A stretch of DNA of 33,177 bases from CAZOMR01 sp964580655 (GCA_964580655.1 CAZOMR010000005.1:1-33177), one strand, 5' to 3'. Counted from the stretch's first letter, positions 8,651-17,563 are shown. Notes: generated by a model not told the origin, from the sequence alone. A program made the numbers and translations.

Positions 8651-9011
8651 ACAAGGCTGTTTCTCGCATCATTCGTGTTCGGACTGGCCCAGCTTACCAA
8701 GTTCACCGCCATCTTTCTTTACCCGATTTTCTTCCTTATCCTCTTTATCGGCTCCAGCGTCTTGATATGGAAAAGAATCAGATCATTCTTTAACCTCAAT
8801 CCGGCCCGGTCTATTTGCGTTACATCGGACCGAGCAGGTCCGCCCCATGGGCAAAAAGCCGCGCGATTACTATGCCTGGCTGGATGAATTCGACCCCCTG
8901 ACCGCTATCGGCCACACCATAAGGATCTATCAGATAACTGAAGCCGAGCTCAGGGAGAAGGTAAACAGCCTGCCGGAGCCCGACCCAATAGATTCTCCAC
9001 CCAGTCAGTAA
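8651..9011 (+). pseudogene. Decayed PMT-like (GT-C) glycosyltransferase remnant
   Basis: Three frames in order resemble pieces of a dolichyl-phosphate-mannose-type membrane glycosyltransferase. A membrane segment (FGLAQLTKFTAIFLYPIFF) is in the frame of 8657. A PVYLRYIGPSRSAP block is in the frame of 8806, and a C-terminal DYYAWLDEFDPLTAIGH block in the frame of 8847, ending at TAA 9009-9011. Such proteins normally have about 500 or more residues, so most of the gene is missing, with frameshifts and an internal deletion. The remnant begins right after the dispersed repeat and its 3' end overlaps the neighbouring minus-strand gene. Family assignment rests on these short motifs. Confidence 0.6.
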
Positions 9012-10089
9012 TGACAGGGTCCATGGGCAAAGAAATGTCCACAGGGAAAAGGCTGTTTTCAAAATCCAGCCCGCAGGGTATCCCTTCGGACTCCTTTTCA
9101 ACCTCGATTTTCCTCTGCTTAAACTCCCCGGCCCTGGCCTTGAACTCGGGGTCGGCCTGAATGGTCCCTTGAAGTGTCCGGAGCTGGAGGGATAGGCGGT
9201 CTAGCTCCTGCTTAAGGAGAGCGCGTCTTTTGAGCATGTCTTCGAAGAGGGCGCCTGAATTATAGCTGATCTTCATCTGCCCAAGATACTTGCCTCCCCT
9301 GCCCGGATTTACAATCAAGCTTTCATCCACATGGCCCGGCTCTCTGACTGTCATCCTCCCCTTAGAAACCACCGCCACATTTATCCTGCTCGCTTCGCGG
9401 CAGAGCTTGGCCATCTCGTCAAACCCGAGATCACCCAGTGCGATAATGAAATCCACCTTGTCTTGAAGCTCTCTCACGGTGGCAAGCGCCGCGGCTTCAG
9501 GGTCAAGAATATCCACCTGAGGGTCATTGCCCCGCCGCGGGTCCATCACCCCGAATATACCCACCCTCAGCTCTCCAGCCTCCACCACCCGATAGGCAGG
9601 AAAGATCAACTGCTTCTCCTTTGCATCCACCAGGTTGGCCGATATAAATGGCAAAGGCTCCTCACCCTCCGGCTTCATCAGCCTGTCCTTGAGCACTGAT
9701 ATCCCGGCCGCCAGGTCCTGGTACCCGATGTTGATCGCACTGACGCCCATCCGGGCCATTCCCCTGGCAATAACCTCGGCCCGCTTGATCTGCTTCTCCC
9801 TCGGCTTGCGTGTGCTGAAGCTATAACTGTATTTGAAAAAGATATTCCCGGCATCCACCTGCAGAACCGTCATACCCTTCTTTTCCAACTCCCTGACATG
9901 ATACGCGCGTTGGGCCAGGCCGCCCAGCCTCCGAGCCTTACATCCGCACGGCTCAAGCTCGCCCGAGATGTTGGCAGTATAGACCATGATAAAATCCTGG
10001 CTCACTGGTGCGGGCTCCTTTGTCCGGCAGGCCGCGAGAAGGAAGAGCACAAGAAATGCCACCGCGCCTTTCTTGAATAATATCTTCAT
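8950..10089 (-). CDS. Metallophosphatase/5'-nucleotidase-like lipoprotein
   Basis: A 379-residue exported lipoprotein. A hydrophobic signal ends in the lipobox LAAC with Cys21. The mature part has YTANISGELEPCGC followed by GGLAQRA and a DAGN motif, typical of UshA/SoxB-related metallophosphatase-fold proteins with an EPCGC motif that are found beside redox genes. The usual C-terminal nucleotidase domain is missing; instead there is a helical, probably coiled region around residues 285-335. AAGGAG precedes the ATG, and the stop of the upstream gene overlaps this site, so the two are translationally close. It is last in the six-gene operon, and its 3' end lies over the decayed glycosyltransferase. 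The substrate is unknown. Confidence 0.75.
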   Translation of the reverse strand: MKILFKKGAVAFLVLFLLAACRTKEPAPVSQDFIMVYTANISGELEPCGCKARRLGGLAQRAYHVRELEKKGMTVLQVDAGNIFFKYSYSFSTRKPREKQIKRAEVIARGMARMGVSAINIGYQDLAAGISVLKDRLMKPEGEEPLPFISANLVDAKEKQLIFPAYRVVEAGELRVGIFGVMDPRRGNDPQVDILDPEAAALATVRELQDKVDFIIALGDLGFDEMAKLCREASRINVAVVSKGRMTVREPGHVDESLIVNPGRGGKYLGQMKISYNSGALFEDMLKRRALLKQELDRLSLQLRTLQGTIQADPEFKARAGEFKQRKIEVEKESEGIPCGLDFENSLFPVDISLPMDPVITDWVENLLGRAPAGCLPSP

Positions 10090-10098
10090 ATTCTCTCC

Positions 10099-11334
10099 TT
10101 AATGATACTGCCTGCTTAGCCATGCCAGGTCCAGCCCGGGTCCAGCAGGGATCAAGGCCCATCCTGCCCGTGGCTCCTGCAGAAAGATAGAGAATAGCTC
10201 GCTCATCTCCGAGTTCGGAATCCGGGTTCCCCTTTCAAAGTCCACGGTCTGTAGCTTGAGCAGGACCTTCCCAGGGTCTCCCACCACCTTGCACGCGTAT
10301 TGTGTCCCCTTTTTTACAAGGCTCTGAGTCCGGGCCTTGCTTAACCCCAATTCCTTTTGCATCTGGCGATGATACAGCATGATCGCATAAAAGTCATACC
10401 TGCGGGAAACCGCGGGCTCAAGCTCCTGTGAGAACCATGCAAGAGCGTGCTCCGGCGCGGTCACGGTCTCATAGTAGAAGTTTATCCCGAATTTGAGTCC
10501 TGGTTTCTGGACTCTTTCAGCAATAGCGGCCCGGCGTAGCTCGTCTGCCAGGTCGAGCAGTCGGTCGCGTTTCCATCGGGACCACTCCCAGAAATCAGGG
10601 GTATATTCTTGAACAAGGAAGCGGCCTTGATGATCACGGTAGATGCCCTGATAGAATCTTGAGGGAAGGGATTCCTTCCCTGTGGACAATTGATAAATCC
10701 GCATAACGCGCGGATTGAAGTCCTCGTTGTGATGCAGGATCAGGTCGTCCTGGATCAGGATGCCGTCAATCGGATACCTGGCCAGGTCCCTGTAGAGTCT
10801 GACCAGGTGGCTCCTGACCTCCGGGAGAATAACTGAAAGCCCTCGCGTCCTCACATATTCTCTCCGGCCCAGGTCATAAGCCCTGCAAGCAAGCCCCTCG
10901 CGATCCTCCATGCCATAGTCCGCATAGCGTGTGGTCATCCAGGCGAAAAGCTCCAGGTCATTCCGGTGCGCAAGTGTGCAGAGCGGACCGAGAATGTCAT
11001 CCACCACCAGCGCTTCATCAGTCTGGAAATAAACGCCGACCGATTTAGTTGGCCGGGCAAATTGATAGAAGATGTCCCCGGGATTCTGGAACACGCGCAT
11101 GATCACGGTATTGACCCCGGCCTCACGAAAGCGCTTAAACCGATCCTCCACCTGTGCCCAGCTTGAGCAGTCCATGCTCAGTACCTGGACCGCCCTGATA
11201 GGCTGAGGCCGAAGCTTTATAAGAGGCAGGTCCGGAAGCGGCGCACTGGCAGGCTTTGAAGGCTCAGGAGAATCCATGGCCAACACGGAAAGGACCAGGA
11301 TAATAAGAAAAAAAGCCGGGCGAGAATTCCTCAT
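10099..11334 (-). CDS. PgaB-type glycoside hydrolase-like exported protein
   Basis: A 411-residue protein with an N-terminal signal sequence (about residues 6-20). It has a TIM-barrel-like body resembling the hydrolase-like (GHL13) C-terminal domain of PgaB, which acts on poly-N-acetylglucosamine. Key hints are the early RAVQVLSMD strand, FREAGVNTVIMRVFQNPGD, and DGILIQDDLILHHNEDF, whose Asp pair matches the family's acidic site. There is no polysaccharide deacetylase domain. The ATG overlaps the stop of the upstream Fe-S gene (ATGA), indicating coupled translation. The fold call is moderately sure and the substrate is not known. It may process envelope glycan. Confidence 0.65.
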   Translation of the reverse strand: MRNSRPAFFLIILVLSVLAMDSPEPSKPASAPLPDLPLIKLRPQPIRAVQVLSMDCSSWAQVEDRFKRFREAGVNTVIMRVFQNPGDIFYQFARPTKSVGVYFQTDEALVVDDILGPLCTLAHRNDLELFAWMTTRYADYGMEDREGLACRAYDLGRREYVRTRGLSVILPEVRSHLVRLYRDLARYPIDGILIQDDLILHHNEDFNPRVMRIYQLSTGKESLPSRFYQGIYRDHQGRFLVQEYTPDFWEWSRWKRDRLLDLADELRRAAIAERVQKPGLKFGINFYYETVTAPEHALAWFSQELEPAVSRRYDFYAIMLYHRQMQKELGLSKARTQSLVKKGTQYACKVVGDPGKVLLKLQTVDFERGTRIPNSEMSELFSIFLQEPRAGWALIPAGPGLDLAWLSRQYH

Positions 11335-12464
11335 TCCTTCGCATCATCCCCCGGAAAGCAGTCGGCAATCAACTGGGCAATATCCCTCACCACTATACCC
11401 TGATCCCTGCCGCTTCTCTCCAGGGCGCGCTGGCACATGGGACAGGCCGTGCAGAGCAGGTCGGCGCCGCTTTCGAGAAAACTCTTGATCTTGCCACCGG
11501 CTATCTCCCGCGCGGTCAGAGGATGGGTTACTGGCAGCCCCCCCCCGCCGCCACAGCAGGCGGCATGCCCGCGGTTCTCATAGAATTCGATCAGAGGTTT
11601 GTCCAGGATTGCGGCCAGAATCTGCCGGGGCGCCTCATAGACACCAAGGTGCCGGCCAAGGTGGCATGGATCATGGTATATAACCTTGCGCGGCTCTTTG
11701 CGCTCAATGGGAAATTCGGAGATTCTCTCTGCGAGAAACTCACTCAGATGCAGAACCCTTGGCTTTACCTCGATTCCCATCTCCGGGTAGGTCTTTCTCA
11801 GGTTGCTCGTGCAAGTAGGACAGGGAGAGATAACCGTTTCAGCGGAAGAGATAGCTCGGGCGATGTTCTTCATCTGCTCCATGCCGGCCTCCCAGTGTCC
11901 GAGCGTGAGAATGGGGTATCCACAGCAGATGTGCTCATTACCGAGAATCCGGAATTTTACTTTCAGTGCTTCAAGCACACGGATCATACTCTTCAAGACA
12001 TCGGGATGATAATGCACGACGGTACAGCCTGTGAAAATGAGGACCGGCGCGGCACGGGTAAAGTATTCCTCCGGCACAAGACCCTTGAGCTTTTTCAGGA
12101 GGTCCTCGTTAAAAGGGTTCCCGAATTTCTGCCATGTATCAAGATACTTGTAAACCCGCTCCGGGGCCACCCCGGCTTTTACGGCCTCATGCCTCGCGGC
12201 CTCGAAGGCTCCGATCACCTCGATCTCGTGCTCGCAGTAAGTGCGGCTTACCAGACAGCCGGAGCAGTTGTACATCAGGCTTGCGGCATCCTTATCCAGC
12301 GGGATCACCCCATCCCGGATCTGGCGCAAAATAGTCATCTTCCCGGTGGGAGTTACTGTCTCCGAGCATTCCACCTGGGCCACGGGACAGGAAAACCGGC
12401 ACAGCTTGGGACAGTATGTGCAATACTCAATCTCCCTGCGATACTTGTCATATGGACCTGACAT
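11331..12464 (-). CDS. GlcF-like Fe-S oxidoreductase with two CCG domains
   Basis: A 377-residue cytoplasmic electron-transfer protein. The N-terminus carries two ferredoxin-type Cys clusters (CTYCPKLCRFSC near residue 15, then NCSGC...C near 68). Two Cys-rich CCG domains follow, with CCGYP and CPTC in the first and CCGGGGG and CPMC in the second. This is the arrangement of glycolate/lactate oxidase iron-sulfur subunits and of heterodisulfide-reductase-like proteins. The ATG at 12464 is chosen over a GTG two codons earlier because AGGAG lies five bases ahead and overlaps the previous stop (TAGGAG). It probably accepts electrons from one or both FAD oxidases of the operon. Confidence 0.85.
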   Translation of the reverse strand: MSGPYDKYRREIEYCTYCPKLCRFSCPVAQVECSETVTPTGKMTILRQIRDGVIPLDKDAASLMYNCSGCLVSRTYCEHEIEVIGAFEAARHEAVKAGVAPERVYKYLDTWQKFGNPFNEDLLKKLKGLVPEEYFTRAAPVLIFTGCTVVHYHPDVLKSMIRVLEALKVKFRILGNEHICCGYPILTLGHWEAGMEQMKNIARAISSAETVISPCPTCTSNLRKTYPEMGIEVKPRVLHLSEFLAERISEFPIERKEPRKVIYHDPCHLGRHLGVYEAPRQILAAILDKPLIEFYENRGHAACCGGGGGLPVTHPLTAREIAGGKIKSFLESGADLLCTACPMCQRALERSGRDQGIVVRDIAQLIADCFPGDDAKE

Positions 12465-12472
12465 GATCACTC

Positions 12473-14461
12473 CTATCTGATACAGATATATGCCTCCTGC
12501 ACCTGGTAGCGGCCCTGGGCTCGGACTGCTCCCGGAAGATCAGGATTAAGGTTCATGGTCTCCGTCAAATCAATGTCGTCACCTGTAAGCCCGGGCGTGC
12601 CGTTTGTGCTCCTTTTATAAATCCCGGTCTCCGGCCCGGGCGCCAGAGAGAACAATGTCCCGTGGCCGGGTTCACCAATGGCCTGGAAATATATAACAGC
12701 CAGGATAAGCTCCGTGTCCGGGTCCACTCCCTCCATGATCCCGTGGGAGACAAACCCTTCCTGGCCGCGGTGTTCCATGCCTTGAGCGTCCTTATCCATT
12801 GACCAGCCCGCATAATTCATCTTCACCATGATCCAGCACTCATTCTCGGAGAGCGAAATCTCGGCAGTTCTTGCGTTCCATCCGTCATCCTCTTCATGCC
12901 CCGGCATCCCGGCATCACTCACCGGCCCGGGAATCTCTATGCCATCCGAAAGCAAAAGCTCTCTCATCGGCTTCACCACTTTCGGATCAAAGGTCAGCAC
13001 AAAGGATAAAGCGTGAAAATAATCATAAGCACCAAAGCGCTGGCGCTCCATGGGATCATCCGCCTCCACTCCCACGGACACCGCGATAACCTCTCCCGGA
13101 TATACATGCGTGACCGGCCTTGAATTCGCATTTCTCGGTGACCCGGGAACATTTCTTGGAGCAGGCACTCCGAGACTTGAGGCCCTGATAACCCAGAGAG
13201 GCAGGTCCTCTCTAAACCGGGGGTCCTCCCGGAGATCGAATGGAGCCTTGCGGCCAGAACTCCTGAGAGTAATGGTGAAAGGATCGGCTTCATCATCCAT
13301 CTCCCAGCCCCTGCTCACTCCCAGGCAGGCCGGGGCTATTCGGCCCTCCGCGTAGCGCAGATTGAGACCCGGATAGTTGAACACCCCCTTATACAGGTAT
13401 CCTGGAGGGTTTCCGGCCTTGATTCCTTCCTTTACCCTACCGCTTTCAATACCTAAATCCGCGTCTTTGATCACGAGTGAGTCCGAGCTACTCTTTACCA
13501 CCTCGAGGTATACATCCTCCAGGTAATAATAAGGATCCCCGTTTACAAGCCGAACCTCTGCGAGAAGACCTTTCTCTGTCTTCATCGCTCCTCTCACCTC
13601 CACCTGCGGGGCTGGAATGCGCTTGTTTTTCACATCAAACAGGCCTGCTATCGGGTCTATTCTGACCAGGTGCTCAGAAAGCGGTTTCGCAAGGGAAGCC
13701 CCTGAAGGTCTCTCCGGGGGCTTCTTTCCCGGAAGGATTTCCGCTTTATGGGTCTCGGCTCCCGCCTTTCTCTCTGGGAACTCCGAATATCCCGCGCGAT
13801 TGAATGCCCTGACCTTGTAGAGGTAAAGTCGGCCTGGCTCAAGGCCCGTGTCAAAATACCCGGTCTGGTCCATGGCCACCTGATAGAGCGGTTTCCATGA
13901 CTCACCCGCTTTCCATCGAAATAATTCAAATCCCTCCTCGTTATTCGAGTTGTCCTGCCAGGAAATCTCGATCTCAGTCAAGGACCGCGTCTTTGCCACC
14001 AATGCCGAAGGAGCGGCAGGCGGGCCGCCCACCCTCATAGTAAGGGCCCCTGCCGTATTAGAGCATGGAGAGGCACCGTAGCGGCCTATTGCCCTGACCC
14101 TGTAAAAATATCGCTTGCCCGGCTCAAGCGGCTTATCAAGATATGAATGCACCTTAACATCCATCTGCGCTATCCGGTGAAAGAACCTCTCTCCTTCTTC
14201 CCTCCGGTCAAGCTGGTAGTAAAAGATAAACCTGGCTGAGCCCTGCCATGTGAGCAGGACCGAAAAGGGGCCCTTTGCACAGGCAGAAAGCCTCTCCGGC
14301 GCTGGAAGCTTTTGCTCTCCATCCCCGTTGCGCGCTATCTCCTCGGCCATCTCAAGCCAGGCTCTTTCATGATCCACTTCCGTCATCCCGGGTGCTGGCG
14401 AATAAAGCAGTGTCACTACAATGCCTGTCAAAAGAACGCAGTGCCTGGCCTTCACAAGCAA
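12473..14461 (-). CDS. Secreted fibronectin type III / cohesin-like protein
   Basis: About 662 residues with a signal peptide (roughly 1-25). Two fibronectin type III domains lie at about 52-145 and 147-240, each with the Trp and Tyr pattern (YRVRAIGRYG, YKVRAFNRAG). The middle region has no recognised domain. The C-terminal part (about 440-640) has cohesin-like strands (VYPGEVIAVSVGVEADD, LSFVLTFDPKVVKPM). The start is TTG at 14461, one base after the previous stop; GTG at 14455 is an alternative. It lies between FAD oxidase and Fe-S genes of one operon, which is unusual for a surface or periplasmic adhesion-type protein. No enzymatic motif is seen. Confidence 0.75.
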   Translation of the reverse strand: MLVKARHCVLLTGIVVTLLYSPAPGMTEVDHERAWLEMAEEIARNGDGEQKLPAPERLSACAKGPFSVLLTWQGSARFIFYYQLDRREEGERFFHRIAQMDVKVHSYLDKPLEPGKRYFYRVRAIGRYGASPCSNTAGALTMRVGGPPAAPSALVAKTRSLTEIEISWQDNSNNEEGFELFRWKAGESWKPLYQVAMDQTGYFDTGLEPGRLYLYKVRAFNRAGYSEFPERKAGAETHKAEILPGKKPPERPSGASLAKPLSEHLVRIDPIAGLFDVKNKRIPAPQVEVRGAMKTEKGLLAEVRLVNGDPYYYLEDVYLEVVKSSSDSLVIKDADLGIESGRVKEGIKAGNPPGYLYKGVFNYPGLNLRYAEGRIAPACLGVSRGWEMDDEADPFTITLRSSGRKAPFDLREDPRFREDLPLWVIRASSLGVPAPRNVPGSPRNANSRPVTHVYPGEVIAVSVGVEADDPMERQRFGAYDYFHALSFVLTFDPKVVKPMRELLLSDGIEIPGPVSDAGMPGHEEDDGWNARTAEISLSENECWIMVKMNYAGWSMDKDAQGMEHRGQEGFVSHGIMEGVDPDTELILAVIYFQAIGEPGHGTLFSLAPGPETGIYKRSTNGTPGLTGDDIDLTETMNLNPDLPGAVRAQGRYQVQEAYICIR

Positions 14462-14462
14462 T

Positions 14463-15890
14463 CTATTCCAACCCCATCTTCCCCGGGTTCAAGAGATTTT
14501 CCGGGTCAAGATACCTCTTCAGCCCCTGATAAATCTCCATCCACGAGCCGTGCTCTATCGGCATCCACTTTGCCTTGTGCATACCCACGCCGTGATGGTG
14601 GCTGAATGTCCCGCCAGCCTTGATGCACGCCTTCATCGCCTCTTCCCACACCGTGTCGTATATATCCTCCGCACTTCGCTCCCGCCCCTGCGCGGCAAAT
14701 GTGAAATAGATAGAACAGCCCTCCGGGTAGGCGTGAGAAAAATGCGCCATGACAAGGGCGTGAGGAATTATAGCCTCTCTTATCTCACGGTAGAGTTCAT
14801 GCACATTTGACCATATGCCCGCAACCTCGATAGTGTCCAGGATGGCTCCCTCCTGGCTCAAGACCTCGCTCATTTTGTAAGAGATTGAATACCGGTGTTT
14901 ATGCCAGGCAAGCCCCGGACCCTCGCCCAGATCATCTCCGCCGCACTCAGCGCAAATGCGCAAGCCCTTCTCAGCCTTCTTCCTCGTGAGCATTGAATCC
15001 GGGCCTTCAAACCCGACAACCAGCAGACAGCCATCCCTTGTGACACCCATCTTTGTTGCATTGATCTTTGTATCAAGCTCATCATAGAGCCTCACCACCG
15101 AGGGGGCCAGGCCAGCCTGCATAACCCTGCGAATGGCCGAGACACCTGGTCGGACATCCGGGAACAAGAACCCTCGCAGGATTCTCAGCTCCGGCAGTCT
15201 GTGCAAAGAGAGCGTTGCCGCGGTAACAATCGCGAGCGTGCCCTCGGACCCGATGATGACCTGGTCCAGATCAGGACCTGCGGCGGAGCGCGGGGTTCTT
15301 CTTGTGCGGAATATCGAGCCGTCCGGCAGAACCCCCTCCAGGGCCATGACTATGTTCTCGATCTTGCCATACTTGCTTGAGAGCTGGCCTGCTGACCGTG
15401 CCGCGATCCAGCCGCCCACGCTGGAGCAATACATTGATGATGGAAAATGTCCCAGGGTCAGGCCCCGGCGGTTGAGGGCATCCTCCAGGGGCTGGCCTAT
15501 CATTCCGGACTCAACCTCGCAAGTGAGGTTCATTGCATTAACCTCTCTCAGCCGGGCCATGCGCTTCAGGTCCAGAGCTATCCCGCCTTTTACCGGAATG
15601 GCTCCTCCACATACTCCGGAGCCTGCTCCCACAGGCGTCAGGGGCAGATGGTGCTTAATGGCCAGCTTCATTACCCTGGAAACCTCTTCAACAGAACCCG
15701 GCCAGACCACGCAGGCCGGAAGATATGGACTCTCTCCCCTGCGAAGCCAGAAATAGCATTTCGGCCAGATGTCCCGGGCATAGCTCATCCGGTCAAGCTT
15801 TTGCGTGGACACCCTTTTCACCCCCACCGTCTCTCCCAGGGCCTTGATGATATCCGGGCTCAAATCGGATCCTCTGTATCCCTCGGACAT
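14463..15890 (-). CDS. FAD-binding oxidase, AGPS/GlcD-like (copy 2)
   Basis: A 475-residue PCMH-type flavoprotein. The FAD-binding region has PVGAGSGVCGG and SSMYCSSVGGWIAARSAGQLSSKYG. The C-terminus has the FSHHHGVG triple-His motif that in alkyl-dihydroxyacetonephosphate synthase (AGPS) belongs to the active site, and it ends with the LLNPGKMGL family tail. It is a clear paralogue of the upstream gene, with its ATG one base after that gene's TAG. Such proteins may act as AGPS in ether-lipid synthesis or as 2-hydroxyacid dehydrogenases passing electrons to a CCG protein. The Fe-S gene in this operon favours the second, the HHH motif the first. Confidence 0.85.
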   Translation of the reverse strand: MSEGYRGSDLSPDIIKALGETVGVKRVSTQKLDRMSYARDIWPKCYFWLRRGESPYLPACVVWPGSVEEVSRVMKLAIKHHLPLTPVGAGSGVCGGAIPVKGGIALDLKRMARLREVNAMNLTCEVESGMIGQPLEDALNRRGLTLGHFPSSMYCSSVGGWIAARSAGQLSSKYGKIENIVMALEGVLPDGSIFRTRRTPRSAAGPDLDQVIIGSEGTLAIVTAATLSLHRLPELRILRGFLFPDVRPGVSAIRRVMQAGLAPSVVRLYDELDTKINATKMGVTRDGCLLVVGFEGPDSMLTRKKAEKGLRICAECGGDDLGEGPGLAWHKHRYSISYKMSEVLSQEGAILDTIEVAGIWSNVHELYREIREAIIPHALVMAHFSHAYPEGCSIYFTFAAQGRERSAEDIYDTVWEEAMKACIKAGGTFSHHHGVGMHKAKWMPIEHGSWMEIYQGLKRYLDPENLLNPGKMGLE

Positions 15891-17411
15891 CTAATCACCC
15901 TTGCTCAATCCAAGTTTGCCCGGATTCATGATCCCCTTCGGGTCCATCACCTGCTTCAGACCGGCCAACATCGGGTTCGTGCCGCCCTGCTCCTTGCTCA
16001 GCCACTTTGCCTTGAGAAGGCCCACGCCGTGGTGATGGGTGATTGTCCCGCCATACTTGACGCAGGCGGAAAGAGCGGCATCCCATATCCTGTCGTATCG
16101 CGCGATAGCGTCCTGCTCGCTTTTTCCGGTCGCGGTTATGCTGTAATAGATAGAGCACCCCTGCGGGTAGGCATGGGAGAAATGGGCCATGACAAAAGCG
16201 TGCGGTGAGATCGCTGATTGTATGCCTTGATACAGTCTCTCCAGGTTGTCCCAGACAGTAGCCACCTCAATGGTGTCCACGAAGAAACCGAGGTCAAAGG
16301 CAGTGGACATGAAGTAGCTCACCCGGTAGCGCTTGTTCCACCAATGTCTGGCCGGGCCTTCTCCCATGTCCTCGCCTCCGGCACTGCGGCATATCTCGCG
16401 CGCAAGATCATGCTCGACCTCTGTAATCTCCGGGTCCCCCTCAAAAGTGAGAACCAGCTTGCATGTCCGGGGAATCCGGAGAACTCGATTCACAGGTCCG
16501 GGATAAAAAAGGTAAGGAAAAAGCATTCGAGGAATGTTACCCAGGTTGTCCCTGATGCCGCTCTTTTTCTTTGGCCTTGATTTCTTCTCCTCGAGTGTGC
16601 CCGAACTGGAGAATAGTGTATCCACCGGATCATAAAGCCGAACCGCGGCAGGCCGGAGTTCTTCCTGCATGATCTCCCGGATAGCTGACAGGCCGCTTTT
16701 GACCTGGGGAAACCGAAACGCAAGAAAGCGCCGCGAAGCAGGATAGCGCCAGAGCTTGAGCGTGGCCTGCGTGATGATGCCGAGTGTGCCCTCGCTTCCT
16801 ATAAGCACGTGGTTCCAGTCCGGGCCTGTGGCCGAGCGTGGAGTGGGTTTCGTGCGTAATACCCGGCCGTCAGAAAGCACTGCTTCCAGGCTTACCGCCA
16901 TGTCTTCTATCTTGCCGTATCTGCTGGAAAGCTGACCAGCCGAGCGGGTGGCCAGCCAGCCGCCAAGGGAAGAGCAATACATTGAAGAGGGAAAGTGCCC
17001 CATGGTATACCCTTGCTGGTTGAGTTTGCGCTCGAATATCTCGCCGATGATCCCTGCCTCGGCCGTGACAAGATTAGACTCCTCGTCAATGTTGAGAATA
17101 TGGTTCATGCGCTTGAGGTCCAGGATGATTCCGCGTTTGAGTGCCATGGTTCCGCCGCACACTCCGGAGCCTGCGCCCAGGGGTATGAGCGATATTCCAT
17201 TCTCGCTTGCCAGGTTTACCACAGCCCGGACCTCCTCGGTCGAGCCGGGCCAGACCACAACCTCGGGCTCAGGAAAAGCACTGTGTCTCTGCATAAGGAT
17301 CATGGTCCGGGGCCAGATGTCCCGGCCTGCGATATAGAGGTCGTCTCGCGCGCAAGAGACATGCGCCTTCCCGACTATCTCAGCGAGTTCCTTGATTAGC
17401 GCAGGACTCAA
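15891..17411 (-). CDS. FAD-binding oxidase, AGPS/GlcD-like (copy 1)
   Basis: A flavoprotein of 506 residues with the same layout as copy 2: PLGAGSGVCGG, SSMYCSSLGGWLATRSAGQ and a C-terminal ITHHHGVG. It has an extra basic insertion of about 40 residues near 280-320 that copy 2 lacks. I choose TTG at 17411 because GGAG sits six bases ahead. Another TTG at 17429 has no Shine-Dalgarno and would lie almost on the predicted transcript start. It is the first gene of the operon. The reaction is unassigned, as for copy 2; the pair may form a heterodimer or serve two substrates. Confidence 0.85.
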   Translation of the reverse strand: MSPALIKELAEIVGKAHVSCARDDLYIAGRDIWPRTMILMQRHSAFPEPEVVVWPGSTEEVRAVVNLASENGISLIPLGAGSGVCGGTMALKRGIILDLKRMNHILNIDEESNLVTAEAGIIGEIFERKLNQQGYTMGHFPSSMYCSSLGGWLATRSAGQLSSRYGKIEDMAVSLEAVLSDGRVLRTKPTPRSATGPDWNHVLIGSEGTLGIITQATLKLWRYPASRRFLAFRFPQVKSGLSAIREIMQEELRPAAVRLYDPVDTLFSSSGTLEEKKSRPKKKSGIRDNLGNIPRMLFPYLFYPGPVNRVLRIPRTCKLVLTFEGDPEITEVEHDLAREICRSAGGEDMGEGPARHWWNKRYRVSYFMSTAFDLGFFVDTIEVATVWDNLERLYQGIQSAISPHAFVMAHFSHAYPQGCSIYYSITATGKSEQDAIARYDRIWDAALSACVKYGGTITHHHGVGLLKAKWLSKEQGGTNPMLAGLKQVMDPKGIMNPGKLGLSKGD

Positions 17412-17438
17412 TTTTTTCTCCGAAGACAAGGCAGGAAC

Positions 17439-17444
17439 ATTATA
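17439..17444 (-). promoter_or_regulatory. Extended -10 promoter of the FAD-oxidase operon
   Basis: On the minus strand TGGTATAAT contains a perfect TATAAT (17444-17439) with a TG extension. No good -35 box lies at the normal distance, as expected for extended -10 promoters. Transcription would begin near 17432, leaving about 20 bases with GGAG before the TTG at 17411. Confidence 0.55.
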
Positions 17445-17509
17445 CCATTGAATTCCTGCATCCGTGGGAGGTTTTTTTGAATCTTAATAAATAGGAGTAA
17501 ACAAAAAGC

Positions 17510-17537
17510 TTGACCTTCGCAGATAACCGGATATACT
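17510..17537 (+). promoter_or_regulatory. Sigma70-type promoter for the unknown exported protein
   Basis: TTGACC (17510-17515) and TATACT (17532-17537) are 16 bases apart, about 26 bases ahead of the ATG at 17564. It faces away from the FAD-oxidase promoter, so the 150-base gap is a divergent control region. Confidence 0.6.
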
Positions 17538-17563
17538 CATAGAGGTATCATCGGGGGGACATT

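Noticed and set aside
11523..12461. A 312-codon open frame on the plus strand opposite the Fe-S gene
   Set aside because: The opposite strand encodes a clear CCG Fe-S protein. The plus-strand translation has no recognisable motif and is a shadow of GC-rich codon use.
15447..16208. A 253-codon open frame opposite the FAD oxidases
   Set aside because: It spans the junction of two well-supported flavoprotein genes and mirrors their codons; no independent coding evidence.
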